Assembly: GCA_030524745.1 (NCBI GenBank)
Contig: JAUNGC010000027.1
Span: 1 to 51,592 of the forward strand
Source: Eubacteriales bacterium
GTDB taxonomy: Bacteria > Bacillota > Clostridia > Lachnospirales > Lachnospiraceae
Direction of reading: 5' to 3'
DNA: 51,592 nucleotides
Shown one piece after another: positions 1 to 8,921 of the stretch. Position 1 is the first letter of the stretch; every line of letters begins with the position of its first letter. The position numbers and the translations under genes are program-made. The notes beneath the pieces are model-generated. The model did not search any database. It worked only from the letters and a program-made list of their open reading frames with translations, and was not told the DNA's origin.

Positions 1-2
1 TA

Positions 3-3000
3 AATCCCAATCTCAAAAAAGTAATGGTCATCGGCTCCGGCCCCATCGTCATCGGCCAGGCCGCTGAATTTGACTATGCCGGCACACAGGCCTGCCGCGC
101 TTTAAAAGAGGAAGGTCTGGAAGTTGTTCTGGTCAACTCCAATCCCGCCACAATCATGACCGACGCCGCCATGGCGGACCACGTCTATGTGGAACCTCTG
201 ACGCTGGACTTTTTGAAAAAAATCATCCGGAAAGAAAAGCCCGACAGCATTCTTTCCACGCTCGGCGGCCAGACGGGACTGACCCTTTCCATGCAGCTTG
301 CAAAGGAAGGCTTTCTGGAAAAGGAAGGCGTCACCCTGCTCGGCGCCAATCCCGAAACCATCGATAAGGCGGAAGACCGGCAGGTCTTTAAATCCACCAT
401 GGAATCCATCGGCGAGCCGATCATCCCTTCCGTGGTAACGGGCACTTTAGAGGGCGCCGTCAATTTTGCCCACGCGGCCGGCTATCCCGTGATTGTACGT
501 CCCGCCTTTACCCTTGGCGGAACCGGCGGCGGTATCGCAAAGGATGAAGCCCAGTTAAAGGAAATCGCTGCGGCGGGACTGCGTCTCTCCCCCATCACGC
601 AGATTCTGGTGGAAAAATGTATCGCCGGATGGAAGGAAATTGAATTTGAAGTGATGCGGGACGGCGGCGGCAACGTCATCACCATTTGTTCCATGGAAAA
701 CCTGGATCCCGTCGGCATCCACACGGGAGACTCCATTGTCATCGCGCCCGCCGTGACGCTGGCGGATAAGGAATATCAGATGCTGCGCAGCGCGGCCCTT
801 CATATCATCGAAGCGATGGGCATTGAAGGCGGCTGCAACGTCCAGTTCGCGCTCCATCCTGAAAGCTTTGAATATGCGGTCATTGAAGTAAATCCCAGAG
901 TTTCCCGCTCTTCCGCCCTGGCCAGCAAAGCCACCGGCTACCCGATCGCAAGGGTGGCGGCAAAAATCGCCGTGGGCTATCGGATGGACGAAATCAAAAA
1001 CGAGATTACAGGCAAAACAAAGGCGTGCTTTGAACCGGCGCTGGACTATGTGGTGGTCAAATTCCCGAAATGGCCTTTTGACAAATTCGTTTACGCTACA
1101 AGAAAGTTAGGCACCCAGATGAAAGCCACCGGCGAAGTCATGGCCATCGGCAGAAACTTTGAGCAGGCGCTGATGAAAGCGGTGCGCGGCGCGGAAATTT
1201 CCCACGACTGCCTCGCCGACGCAAAAATGCGCGCGCTGGACGACGAAGCGCTTACGCGGAAAATACTGGCTCAGGACGACGAACGGATCTTCGCCCTGTA
1301 CGAAGCGCTCTTTCGCGGATTCACCGTGGAAAAACTGCACAGCCTGACCATGGTGGACGAATGGTTCCTGGAAAAAATCCTGCATCTGTGCGAACTGGAA
1401 AAGAGACTCCTGACGGAAGAACTGACTGCCGGATTCATCCGGGAATTAAAACAAAACGGCTTTCCCGACAAAACAATTTCCCGCTTAAGCGGCGGCAAAA
1501 AATTCGCTCACATGCCCTATATCTATAAGATGGTGGATACCTGCGGCGCGGAGTTTGCGGCGGAAACGCCTTACTTTTACTCCACCTGCGACGAGGAGGA
1601 CGAGGCGGAAAGCTTCATTGCGGAACACACTACCGGCAAGCCGGTGGTCATCGTTTTCGGCTCCGGTCCGATCCGCATCGGCCAGGGCATCGAATTTGAC
1701 TATGCCTCCGTGCACTGCGTCTGGGCGTTGAAGGAAGCGGGCTATGAGGTGGTCATCGTCAATAACAACCCGGAAACGGTTTCCACGGATTTCAACACCG
1801 CCGACCGCCTTTATTTTGAACCGCTGACTCCGGAAGATGTGGCCGATATCATCCGCATCGAAAAGCCGGTGGGAACGGTGGTCGCATTCGGCGGCCAGAC
1901 GGCAATCCGCCTGACCAAATGGCTTTCCGAAAACAATATTCCGATCCTGGGCACCCCCGCCGACTCCATCGACGCCGCGGAGGACCGCGGACGCTTTGAA
2001 GCGCTGTTAAAACAACTGCATATCCGCCAGCCGGAGGGAACCACCGTGCACACGGCGGAGGAAGCGCTGGAAGCGGCAAACCGCCTGGGCTATCCGGTAC
2101 TGCTGCGCCCCAGCTATGTGCTGGGCGGCCAGAACATGATTATCGCCTTCTCCGACGCGGACGTCAAAGAATATATGGACATCATCCTGTCCCATATGGA
2201 AGGCAATCTGGTGCTGATCGACAAATACCTGATGGGCACCGAACTGGAAGTGGACGCCATCTGTGACGGAGAAGACGTACTGCTTCCCGGCATCATGGAG
2301 CACATCGACCGGGCGGGCATCCATTCCGGCGATTCCATCGCCGTCTATCCGGCATGGAATTTAAGCCCTGCCAAAACCGCAAAGCTGGTGGACTACTCCA
2401 CCAGGCTTGCCCTCTCCCTTCACACCAAAGGGCTGATTAACATCCAGTATGTGATCCATCAGGATCAGGTATATGTGATCGAAGTCAATCCCCGTTCCTC
2501 CAGAACGGTGCCCTATCTGAGCAAGGTGACGGGCATTCCGATGGTGGATATTGCGACCCGCGTCATGCTGGGAGAAAAGTTAAAAGACATGCCTTACGGA
2601 ACGGGACTTTATCCGTCCTCTTCCTACACCGCGATCAAGGTTCCCGTCTTTTCCTTTGAAAAGCTTTCCGGTCTGGATACCCAACTGGGACCGGAAATGA
2701 AATCCACCGGAGAAGTGCTGGGCATCGCGCCCACTCTGGAAGAAGCGCTGTACAAAGGGCTGGTCGGCGCAGGCTACCAGTTGAAACGAAACGGCGGCAT
2801 TTTCATCACCGTCCGGGATACCGATAAGGGTGAAATTCCCGAAATCGCCCGCCACTTTGCGGATCTTGGCTTCCATCTGTACGCGACGGAGGGCACCGCG
2901 AAGGTGCTGCGCGAACACGGCATGCAGGCCACCATGGTTCACAAGATCAGCGAATCCGAACACAACACCATCGCCCTTTTGGAAAGCGGCAAGATCAACT

Positions 3001-3191
3001 ATATCATCTCCACCTCCAAAAAGGGACGCACGCCTGCCCGGGACAGCGTGAAGGTGCGCAGAAAGAGCGTGGAACTCGGCATCCCCTGCCTGACCAGCCT
3101 GGATACCGCGCTGGTGCTGGCGGACATCATCCGGGGCGGCCATACCCCCGAAACGGCAGAACTGGTGGATATCTGTACGCTGCAAAAATAA
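3..3191 (+). CDS. carB: Carbamoyl-phosphate synthase large subunit, 5'-partial
   Basis: This enzyme makes carbamoyl phosphate from bicarbonate, ATP and glutamine-derived ammonia for pyrimidine and arginine synthesis, working in the cytoplasm with the small subunit CarA. The frame is open to the left edge (N-P-N-L-K-K-V before the first ATG at 24), so the true start lies just outside the window and only about ten residues are missing. Two homologous ATP-grasp halves are visible, each opening with a G-S-G-P-I-x-I-G-Q motif (near residues 4 and 550 of the visible protein). The last 130 or so residues form the methylglyoxal-synthase-like allosteric domain. The length of about 1060 residues is normal for CarB. 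carA is presumably upstream. The identification is secure; whether this copy serves pyrimidine or arginine synthesis cannot be told here. Confidence 0.97.
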   Translation, partial: NPNLKKVMVIGSGPIVIGQAAEFDYAGTQACRALKEEGLEVVLVNSNPATIMTDAAMADHVYVEPLTLDFLKKIIRKEKPDSILSTLGGQTGLTLSMQLAKEGFLEKEGVTLLGANPETIDKAEDRQVFKSTMESIGEPIIPSVVTGTLEGAVNFAHAAGYPVIVRPAFTLGGTGGGIAKDEAQLKEIAAAGLRLSPITQILVEKCIAGWKEIEFEVMRDGGGNVITICSMENLDPVGIHTGDSIVIAPAVTLADKEYQMLRSAALHIIEAMGIEGGCNVQFALHPESFEYAVIEVNPRVSRSSALASKATGYPIARVAAKIAVGYRMDEIKNEITGKTKACFEPALDYVVVKFPKWPFDKFVYATRKLGTQMKATGEVMAIGRNFEQALMKAVRGAEISHDCLADAKMRALDDEALTRKILAQDDERIFALYEALFRGFTVEKLHSLTMVDEWFLEKILHLCELEKRLLTEELTAGFIRELKQNGFPDKTISRLSGGKKFAHMPYIYKMVDTCGAEFAAETPYFYSTCDEEDEAESFIAEHTTGKPVVIVFGSGPIRIGQGIEFDYASVHCVWALKEAGYEVVIVNNNPETVSTDFNTADRLYFEPLTPEDVADIIRIEKPVGTVVAFGGQTAIRLTKWLSENNIPILGTPADSIDAAEDRGRFEALLKQLHIRQPEGTTVHTAEEALEAANRLGYPVLLRPSYVLGGQNMIIAFSDADVKEYMDIILSHMEGNLVLIDKYLMGTELEVDAICDGEDVLLPGIMEHIDRAGIHSGDSIAVYPAWNLSPAKTAKLVDYSTRLALSLHTKGLINIQYVIHQDQVYVIEVNPRSSRTVPYLSKVTGIPMVDIATRVMLGEKLKDMPYGTGLYPSSSYTAIKVPVFSFEKLSGLDTQLGPEMKSTGEVLGIAPTLEEALYKGLVGAGYQLKRNGGIFITVRDTDKGEIPEIARHFADLGFHLYATEGTAKVLREHGMQATMVHKISESEHNTIALLESGKINYIISTSKKGRTPARDSVKVRRKSVELGIPCLTSLDTALVLADIIRGGHTPETAELVDICTLQK

Positions 3192-3219
3192 GGGGGCGGG
3201 TTCCACTATAAAAAATATC

Positions 3220-3288
3220 TTTCCACCGTCGAAAATTGCGCTATAATAGTTTTCATCAGCATTCCATGCATAACATGAGGAGCACAAT
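3220..3288 (+). promoter_or_regulatory. Probable promoter and ribosome binding site of the family 2 glycosidase gene
   Basis: The 97-bp gap after carB holds a perfect TATAAT at 3242-3247 with a weak -35 (TTTCCA about 16 bp upstream), followed by a GAGGAG ribosome binding site before the ATG at 3289. This suggests the glycosidase is transcribed separately from carB. No obvious terminator hairpin was seen between the two genes. Confidence 0.5.
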
Positions 3289-5625
3289 ATGAGAACTTTA
3301 AAAGTGATAAACGACGGCTGGTACTTTTCAAAGGAGGCCGCACGGCCTCCTTTGATTTTGCCCCAAAACTGGACGCAGGTTAACCTGCCCTATACCTGGA
3401 ACGGAAAAGACGGGCAGGACGGCGGCAATGATTATTACCGCGGCGCCTGCTTTTTTGCCAGAAATATCAAGGCGTCGGACCTTCCCGCCGGAGAGGAATT
3501 CTATCTTCAGTTTGACGGCGTCAATTCCTCCGCAGCGGTCTTTTTCAACGGGGAAAAAATCTGCGCCCATGACGGCGGCTACTCGACATTTCGCGCAAAG
3601 CTGTCCGGCATTCGGGAGGATAATCTTCTTGTCGTTTCTGTGGATAACGCGCCCAATGACAGCGTTTATCCCCAACTGGCGGATTTCACCTTTTACGGCG
3701 GCATCTACCGGGATGTGACTGTCATAGGCGTTCCCCATTCGCATTTTGATCTGGACTTTTACGGCGCGCCCGGCATCAAAGTAACCCCTGTCCTTACGGG
3801 GCCGGAGGAAGCGACGTCCACACCGCCAGGACAGGAAGCGACGTCCACACCGCCGGGACAGGAAGCGGATATCCAGCTGCAGGCTTTTTCAGAAGGGACC
3901 GTGCGATTTGAAATCCTGGCGGACGGCAATGTGATCGCATCTGAAACAAAAACCGGCAAAAATCCGGAGACATCCATAAGGCTTAAAAATCCCCGTTTAT
4001 GGAACGGACTGAAGGATCCTTATCTTTATACGGCAAGGGCCTGTCTTCTCGTAAACGGGGAAACGGCGGATGAAATTACCGCCCGCTTCGGCATCAGAAG
4101 CTTCTTTGTCGATCCGCAAAAGGGCTTTTTCTTAAACGGAAAGGAATATCCGCTCAGAGGCGTATCCCGGCACCAGGACAGACCGGATATCGGGAACGCG
4201 CTGCTGCCTGCACATCACCGCGAGGATATTGACCTGATCTGCGAAATGGGCGCAAACACCGTCCGCCTCGCCCACTATCAGCATGCGCAGCTTTTTTATG
4301 ATCTGTGCGACGAAAAAGGGCTTATCGTCTGGGCGGAAATTCCCTACATCAGCAAACACATGCCGGGCGGCGTTGCAAATACAAAATCCCAGATGTGCGA
4401 ACTGATTTATCAGAATTATAACCATCCGTCAATCGTAGCCTGGGGGCTTTCCAACGAAATCTCCATGTCGGGCGCGGCCGGTGAAGCGCTGGTTGAAAAC
4501 CACCGCATGCTCAACGATCTGGTCCATTCACTTGATCCGGCCCGGCCTACCGTGCTCGCTGCGGTGAGCATGTGCCCGATTGACGAAAAATATATCCATA
4601 TATCCGACCTGCTCTCCTATAATCACTATTTCGGCTGGTATGGCGGCAACGTCGCCATGTACGGCCCGTGGTTTGACGCTTTCCATCAAAAATATCCGGA
4701 TAAGCCCATCGGCATCAGCGAATACGGCTGCGAAGCCTTAAACTGGCATACCTCCAATCCCCAACAGGGCGACTATACGGAGGAATATCAGGCTTTCTAT
4801 CACGAAGAGGTAATCAAACAGATCATGGACCGCCCCTATCTGTGGGCAACCCATGTCTGGAACATGTTCGACTTCGCCGCCGATTCCAGAAACGAGGGCG
4901 GCGAAAGCGGGATGAATCACAAGGGCCTTGTAAGCTTCGACCGGAAATACAAAAAGGACAGCTTTTATGCCTATAAAGCCTGGCTCTCCGACGCCCCCTT
5001 CGTTCACATCTGCTCCAAACGATATGTGGAACGGACAGAACCTTTGACGAAAATCACGGTTTATACCAATCAAAAGGAAGTGGAGTTATTTACAAACGGG
5101 AAAAGCGTCGGAAAACAGACGAGGGAAAAATACCCCTTTTTCTATTTTGAAGTAAAAAACGAAGGGGAAACGCAGCTTCTTGCCAGAGCCAGCTCCTGCT
5201 GCGACAGCGCAGTCATAAAAAAAGTACAGCAGCCAAACCCGGATTACATCTTAAAGGAGGAAGGCGACGTCATCAACTGGTTTGAAATCGACACGCCCGC
5301 AGGTTACTGCTCCATCAACGATCCCCTCAGCGATATCTGGGCGTCCTTCCGGGGTAAACTCGTGCTGCTCTCCCTGATTCCTTCGCTGACAAAAACGCTA
5401 AACGGCGGCAAACCGGAGGAATCCGGCAGGAAAGATAAAAAGCGCGAAGCCAAATCCGAAAAGAGCAAGGGCCCGTCTGTTGCAGGCTTCCCGGTGAACC
5501 GGACGATGCTCCAAATGGCAATGGGCTTTTCCTTCAAACGGATCCTTTCCATGACCGGCATAAAGCTTTCCAAAGAGGAACTCCTCGCCATCAACAGAAA
5601 GTTCAATAAAATCAAAAAGCGCTGA
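3289..5625 (+). CDS. Glycoside hydrolase family 2 protein (beta-galactosidase/beta-glucuronidase-like)
   Basis: The protein has 778 residues and the GH2 layout: an N-terminal jelly-roll sugar-binding domain (about 1-170), an immunoglobulin-like domain (about 190-270), a TIM barrel (about 280-570) and a C-terminal extension. The general acid/base is E390 in the W-G-L-S-N-E-I-S motif and the nucleophile is E478 in G-I-S-E-Y-G. There is no signal peptide, so it probably acts in the cytoplasm on imported beta-glycosides. Two perfect 9-residue repeats (EATSTPPGQ, residues 174-191) sit in the linker between the first two domains. The last roughly 120 residues include a Lys/Glu-rich stretch and a basic tail (residues about 700-778) that I do not recognise. 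The substrate is not determined; beta-galactosidase and beta-glucuronidase are equally possible. Confidence 0.9.
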   Translation: MRTLKVINDGWYFSKEAARPPLILPQNWTQVNLPYTWNGKDGQDGGNDYYRGACFFARNIKASDLPAGEEFYLQFDGVNSSAAVFFNGEKICAHDGGYSTFRAKLSGIREDNLLVVSVDNAPNDSVYPQLADFTFYGGIYRDVTVIGVPHSHFDLDFYGAPGIKVTPVLTGPEEATSTPPGQEATSTPPGQEADIQLQAFSEGTVRFEILADGNVIASETKTGKNPETSIRLKNPRLWNGLKDPYLYTARACLLVNGETADEITARFGIRSFFVDPQKGFFLNGKEYPLRGVSRHQDRPDIGNALLPAHHREDIDLICEMGANTVRLAHYQHAQLFYDLCDEKGLIVWAEIPYISKHMPGGVANTKSQMCELIYQNYNHPSIVAWGLSNEISMSGAAGEALVENHRMLNDLVHSLDPARPTVLAAVSMCPIDEKYIHISDLLSYNHYFGWYGGNVAMYGPWFDAFHQKYPDKPIGISEYGCEALNWHTSNPQQGDYTEEYQAFYHEEVIKQIMDRPYLWATHVWNMFDFAADSRNEGGESGMNHKGLVSFDRKYKKDSFYAYKAWLSDAPFVHICSKRYVERTEPLTKITVYTNQKEVELFTNGKSVGKQTREKYPFFYFEVKNEGETQLLARASSCCDSAVIKKVQQPNPDYILKEEGDVINWFEIDTPAGYCSINDPLSDIWASFRGKLVLLSLIPSLTKTLNGGKPEESGRKDKKREAKSEKSKGPSVAGFPVNRTMLQMAMGFSFKRILSMTGIKLSKEELLAINRKFNKIKKR
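3808..3861 (+). repeat. 27-bp in-frame tandem repeat, two copies, inside the GH2 gene
   Basis: Two adjacent 27-bp units (3808-3834 and 3835-3861) differ at one position (CCAGGA versus CCGGGA). Each encodes EATSTPPGQ. The unit length is a multiple of three, so copy-number change would lengthen or shorten the linker without breaking the frame. Confidence 0.95.
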
Positions 5626-5673
5626 ATCGGCCGCGCCGCTGCGATAAACGGACCCGACATGCGTAAAAAGACA

Positions 5674-5717
5674 CCCTCTGTCAGATCAAAACGAAAAATC
5701 TGACAGAGGGCATTTTA
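5674..5717. terminator. Perfect 13-bp hairpin, probable bidirectional terminator
   Basis: The arms 5674-5686 and 5698-5710 are exact inverted repeats (CCCTCTGTCAGAT) around an 11-nt A-rich loop. A T-rich run follows on the plus strand (CATTTTAT) and another on the minus strand (TCTTTTTA). It lies between the 3' end of the GH2 gene and the 3' end of the convergent DUF2828-like remnant and can serve both. Confidence 0.8.
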
Positions 5718-6080
5718 TGCCGGAATATAATTCTCCACCTTTTGATATCTTTGCCCGTCCAGTATTTTCTTCAGACACGCAAACGGATCCAGTTCATTGG
5801 AAAGTACCATCCGGCAGACATTGACGGAAAAACCGCTGACAAGTCCCACGCCCAATTCGTTCTCCCGGACCGGAATCACATTTGTTCTGCTGTTCACATT
5901 CCAGAAAACCAGCCTCGGCATTTTGTAGCCGTATTTCGCATAGCGCATCCGGATCGTATCAAACAGCGTTTCCAGATGGTGTCCTCTCGTTGCCATGTCG
6001 AACTCCATATCGGAAATCACAAGTATGGTCTGCGGTAACTCCTTCTGCTTCAAACGATATTTCAAAGCGGTTCCCAGTAA
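5715..6080 (-). pseudogene. C-terminal fragment of a DUF2828-like (vWA-fold) protein
   Basis: About 120 residues remain. The recognisable signature is a strand ending in V-I-S-D-M-E-F-D, then a helix, then L-V-F-W-N-V-N-S and L-V-S-G-F-S, which matches the C-terminal von Willebrand A-like half of DUF2828 proteins. Those proteins are usually several hundred residues long, so most of the N-terminal part is absent. The only possible start is a TTG at 6065 without a convincing ribosome binding site, and homology seems to continue slightly upstream of it (about 6080). The fragment abuts a WYL fragment pointing the other way, so both genes lost their 5' ends at one breakpoint. Assignment to DUF2828 is from remembered motif pattern only. 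I infer that it is non-functional. Confidence 0.6.
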
Positions 6081-6757
6081 AGGAAATCGCCGGGCTAAAC
6101 GCCGCTCTATCAGGCGCAGAGCCGCTTTTTACCCCGGAAGATTTCTGCTATTATGACCGTTTTTCGGACCGAGACAACTATCGTGACCCGGATTACCGAA
6201 GGCATTTCCGGACGATCATTGCCGCCATCAAAAATCACGATTATCTGGATATTCTTTATGAATCGCGCACCGGCCAAATGGCGCGCCACCATTATCTGCC
6301 CTGCCGGCTTGAGTATTCCATCAAGAATGACCGGTTCCGCCTGCTTGCTGTGGAAAAACATACGATCAGAAATCCCCGAATCGAAATTCTGAATCTGGGG
6401 CGCATCCGGAAGGCGACTCCAAGCGGAATCACCGCCAAAAGGCTTCCGGATATCAACCGTTCCCTGCAGCGCTCTTACGAAAAAGAACCTGTGCGAATCA
6501 TCATTCAAGACCGGCGCAACGCTCTGGAGCGCGCAATGCTGCAATTTGCAAATTATGAAAAAAGCACGCGCAAAATTGACGATCATACCTATGAATGCCT
6601 GATTTACTACAATAAGAAGACGGAGACAGAACTTTTAATCGAAGTTCTGTCCTTTGGGCCGATGCTTAAAGTTGTGGGAAATGAAAACTTTCTCCGGCTT
6701 GTAAAGGAACGGCTGGCACGCCAGCACATGTTATTACATCATACCCACGAATCGTAG
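6075..6757 (+). pseudogene. C-terminal fragment of a WYL-domain protein
   Basis: The translation from about 6075 shows the middle and WYL part of a WYL-family regulator or ligand-sensing protein: a Y-Y-D-R-F-S-D segment, an H-F-R-T-I-I-A-A-I helix opening the WYL fold, and a C-terminal WCX-like region ending at 6757. The usual N-terminal helix-turn-helix is missing. The reading frame stays open upstream to 5882 only because it runs across the reverse complement of the DUF2828 remnant, and that upstream part has no protein-like character. No ATG/GTG with a ribosome binding site lies inside the WYL-like part. Family members normally exceed 300 residues. This is best read as a 5'-truncated relic. 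Confidence 0.65.
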
Positions 6758-6763
6758 AGTTGC

Positions 6764-8758
6764 TTATTTTTTGTTCTCCCGAAACTGCAGCGGCGTCATC
6801 CCGTAGGTTTTCTTAAACAACCGGATAAAATGCTCCGCGTTCTCATAGCCCACGCTCTCGGCCACGCTTTCCACCTTCTGCGCAGAATCCTTCAGAAGAA
6901 TGCGCGCCTTTTTCATCCTCGCTTTTTTCACCGCTTCCTGAAAAGTCTCCCCGGTTCTTTGTTTGATATACTTGGACAGGTAAGGCGCAGAAAGGTGAAA
7001 ATTCTGAGCGAGTTCTTCCAGCGTCACATCCGCATAGTGATTCTGAATATAATTCATGATATCGATGATGCGCTCTTCCCGCCCTTCGGTGCAGTTTTCA
7101 CTCTTCGCCAGATGATTCGCGGCGGCGACCAGCGCGGCTATGGAACTCTTAATAATATCCTCATCAATCCCGACGCCCCAGAACATTTTTCCCTGACAGG
7201 AAATGCCCACATAGGCCGCCGCTTTGGAGGAGGAACCTCTGGAAATTGCATGTTCCTCATAAACTGTCAGTTCATAGCTGATGCCGAAATATGTCTTGAT
7301 CGCATTGCTCACCGCGTCCAGACGACCGTTGCCTGCCGCTTCGACTACGCGGTGCTCCCTGTTCTGCTCAATCGTAACGGACGCCAGAATTCCGTCCACC
7401 TGCTTGAAGTGACATTCCGGCACGTCGAAAACTTCTCTCTGGTTGATATAGTGATCCTCAAAGATCTGATAAATTTCCGCCGGCGTAAGTTCCTGATGCT
7501 TTCTGTCGGATACTCCTTTTATCAGATAACCCACTTCCTCTTTCATCTGGTTGGGCATGCTGATGCCGAAATTCTGTTTCAGAATAAAGGCTACGCCGCC
7601 CTTTCCGGACTGGCTGTTGATGCGGATGACGTCGGATTCATATTCCCGTCCCACATCCATGGGATCGATGGGAAGATAGGGAACATCCCAGCGCTCTCCG
7701 CTCTTTCCTTCGCTTCTCCATGCCATTCCTTTGGAAATGGCATCCTGATGGGAGCCGGAAAAGGCGGTAAACACCAGATCGCCCGCATAAGGCGTCCGCT
7801 CATAAACCTTCATGCCGGTCAATCTCTCATATACCTCCCTGATCCGGTTGATATCGGAAAAATCCAATCCGGGTTCCACGCCATGACAGACCATGTTCAT
7901 GGCCACCGTCACCAGATCCACATTTCCGGTCCGCTCTCCGTTTCCAAACAGCGTCCCCTCGATTCTGTCTGCGCCCGCCAGCACGCCGAATTCCGCATCG
8001 CTGATTCCGCAACCTCTGTCGTTATGGGGATGAACGCTCAGTACAACGGCATCGCGGTATTTCAGATGTTTGTGCAAATACTCCACCTGACAGGCGAACA
8101 CATGGGGCATCGCAATCTGCACTGTCGTAGGAATGTTGATAATCACCTTTTTAGAAGCGGTCGGCTGCCATACGTCCAGCACAGCGTTGCAGACCTCCAG
8201 CGCATAATCCACTTCCGTCCCCGGAAAACTCTCCGGACTGTATTCAAAGGTGAAATTGCCCTCTGTCTCTTCCGCGATCTGCTTAAGCAAAACCGCGCCG
8301 TCCACCGCAAGCTGTTTCACTTCCTCTTTGCTCTTCTTAAAAACCTGCTCCCGCTGCGCCACCGAGGTGGAATTATAAAGATGAATGACCGCATGAGGCG
8401 CGCCCTTTACCGCCTCAAAGGTTTTACGGATGATATGATCCCTGGCCTGGGTCAATACCTGAATTGTCACGTCCTCCGGAATCATATTCCTTTCGATCAA
8501 GGCACGCACAAACTGATATTCCGTATCGGAAGCTGCCGGAAATCCCACTTCGATTTCCTTAAAGCCGATTTTCACCAGCATTTCAAAAAATTCCAGCTTT
8601 TCATCCAGACTCATCGGCTCCACAAGCGCCTGATTCCCGTCGCGCAGATCCACGCTGCACCAGACAGGGGCTTTTTCGATAGTGTCCTTTTTCACCCAGT
8701 CGTATGTGACTTCGGGCGGCATAAAATAAGATTTTCCATATTTTTTTGTGATGTCCAT
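6764..8758 (-). CDS. leuA: 2-Isopropylmalate synthase fused to a C-terminal AraC-type HTH domain
   Basis: The enzyme condenses acetyl-CoA with 2-oxoisovalerate, the first committed step of leucine synthesis. The start is the ATG at 8758 (MDITKKYG) behind AAAGGAG; the frame is open further upstream but crosses the leader. Of 664 residues, about 30-310 are the HMGL-like TIM barrel with D-L-R-D-G-N-Q at 37-43, metal ligands H243/H245 (S-V-H-P-H-N-D) and G-N-G-E-R-T-G-N at 272-279. Residues about 440-550 form the LeuA regulatory/dimer domain. Residues about 558-664 are a complete two-helix-turn-helix AraC/XylS domain ([11 protein letters not shown], then [18 protein letters not shown]). LeuA proteins normally end after the dimer domain. 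Expression is under a leucine T-box. Enzyme call secure; DNA binding by the HTH is inferred. Confidence 0.95.
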   Translation of the reverse strand: MDITKKYGKSYFMPPEVTYDWVKKDTIEKAPVWCSVDLRDGNQALVEPMSLDEKLEFFEMLVKIGFKEIEVGFPAASDTEYQFVRALIERNMIPEDVTIQVLTQARDHIIRKTFEAVKGAPHAVIHLYNSTSVAQREQVFKKSKEEVKQLAVDGAVLLKQIAEETEGNFTFEYSPESFPGTEVDYALEVCNAVLDVWQPTASKKVIINIPTTVQIAMPHVFACQVEYLHKHLKYRDAVVLSVHPHNDRGCGISDAEFGVLAGADRIEGTLFGNGERTGNVDLVTVAMNMVCHGVEPGLDFSDINRIREVYERLTGMKVYERTPYAGDLVFTAFSGSHQDAISKGMAWRSEGKSGERWDVPYLPIDPMDVGREYESDVIRINSQSGKGGVAFILKQNFGISMPNQMKEEVGYLIKGVSDRKHQELTPAEIYQIFEDHYINQREVFDVPECHFKQVDGILASVTIEQNREHRVVEAAGNGRLDAVSNAIKTYFGISYELTVYEEHAISRGSSSKAAAYVGISCQGKMFWGVGIDEDIIKSSIAALVAAANHLAKSENCTEGREERIIDIMNYIQNHYADVTLEELAQNFHLSAPYLSKYIKQRTGETFQEAVKKARMKKARILLKDSAQKVESVAESVGYENAEHFIRLFKKTYGMTPLQFRENKK

Positions 8759-8797
8759 AGTATGTGACTCCTTTCCTGTATTTTGAAAAAACCGGAC

Positions 8798-8913
8798 GAG
8801 CAGCACCGGAAATGCTTCGCATTTCCGGGCTCGCGTTGCTCGCCCCGCCATCGCCAGAATGCGAATGCCGATGCGAGCATCGCATTCGCCTTTTGGCGAT
8901 GGCGCTGCTCTGC
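8798..8913. repeat. Modular palindromic intergenic element, copy in the leuA leader
   Basis: The element opens with GAGCAGC (8798-8804) and closes with the near-complement GCTGCTCTGC (8904-8913). Inside are a 10-bp hairpin (CCGGAAATGC at 8806-8815, loop TTC, complement 8819-8828), a GGCTCGCGTTGCTCGC segment, and a long imperfect hairpin from GCCATCGCC to GGCGATGGC with a GATGCGAGCATC core. The first half is clearly related to 20552-20600. It lies between the T-box terminator and the leuA ribosome binding site, so it is in the transcribed leader. Confidence 0.75.
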
Positions 8914-8921
8914 TTATCGCG

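Noticed and set aside
2580-3287. 235-codon minus-strand frame over the carB 3' end
   Set aside because: Antisense shadow of carB; no start signal and no recognisable domain.
5882-6074. N-terminal part of the 291-codon frame covering the WYL fragment
   Set aside because: It is the reverse complement of the DUF2828-like remnant, begins with TTG without a ribosome binding site, and shows no protein-like pattern.
6830-8767. A 645-codon open frame on the plus strand opposite leuA
   Set aside because: It lies entirely antisense to a clearly functional leuA, its translation is Arg/His-rich low-quality sequence, and it has no ribosome binding site. It is a codon-usage shadow.
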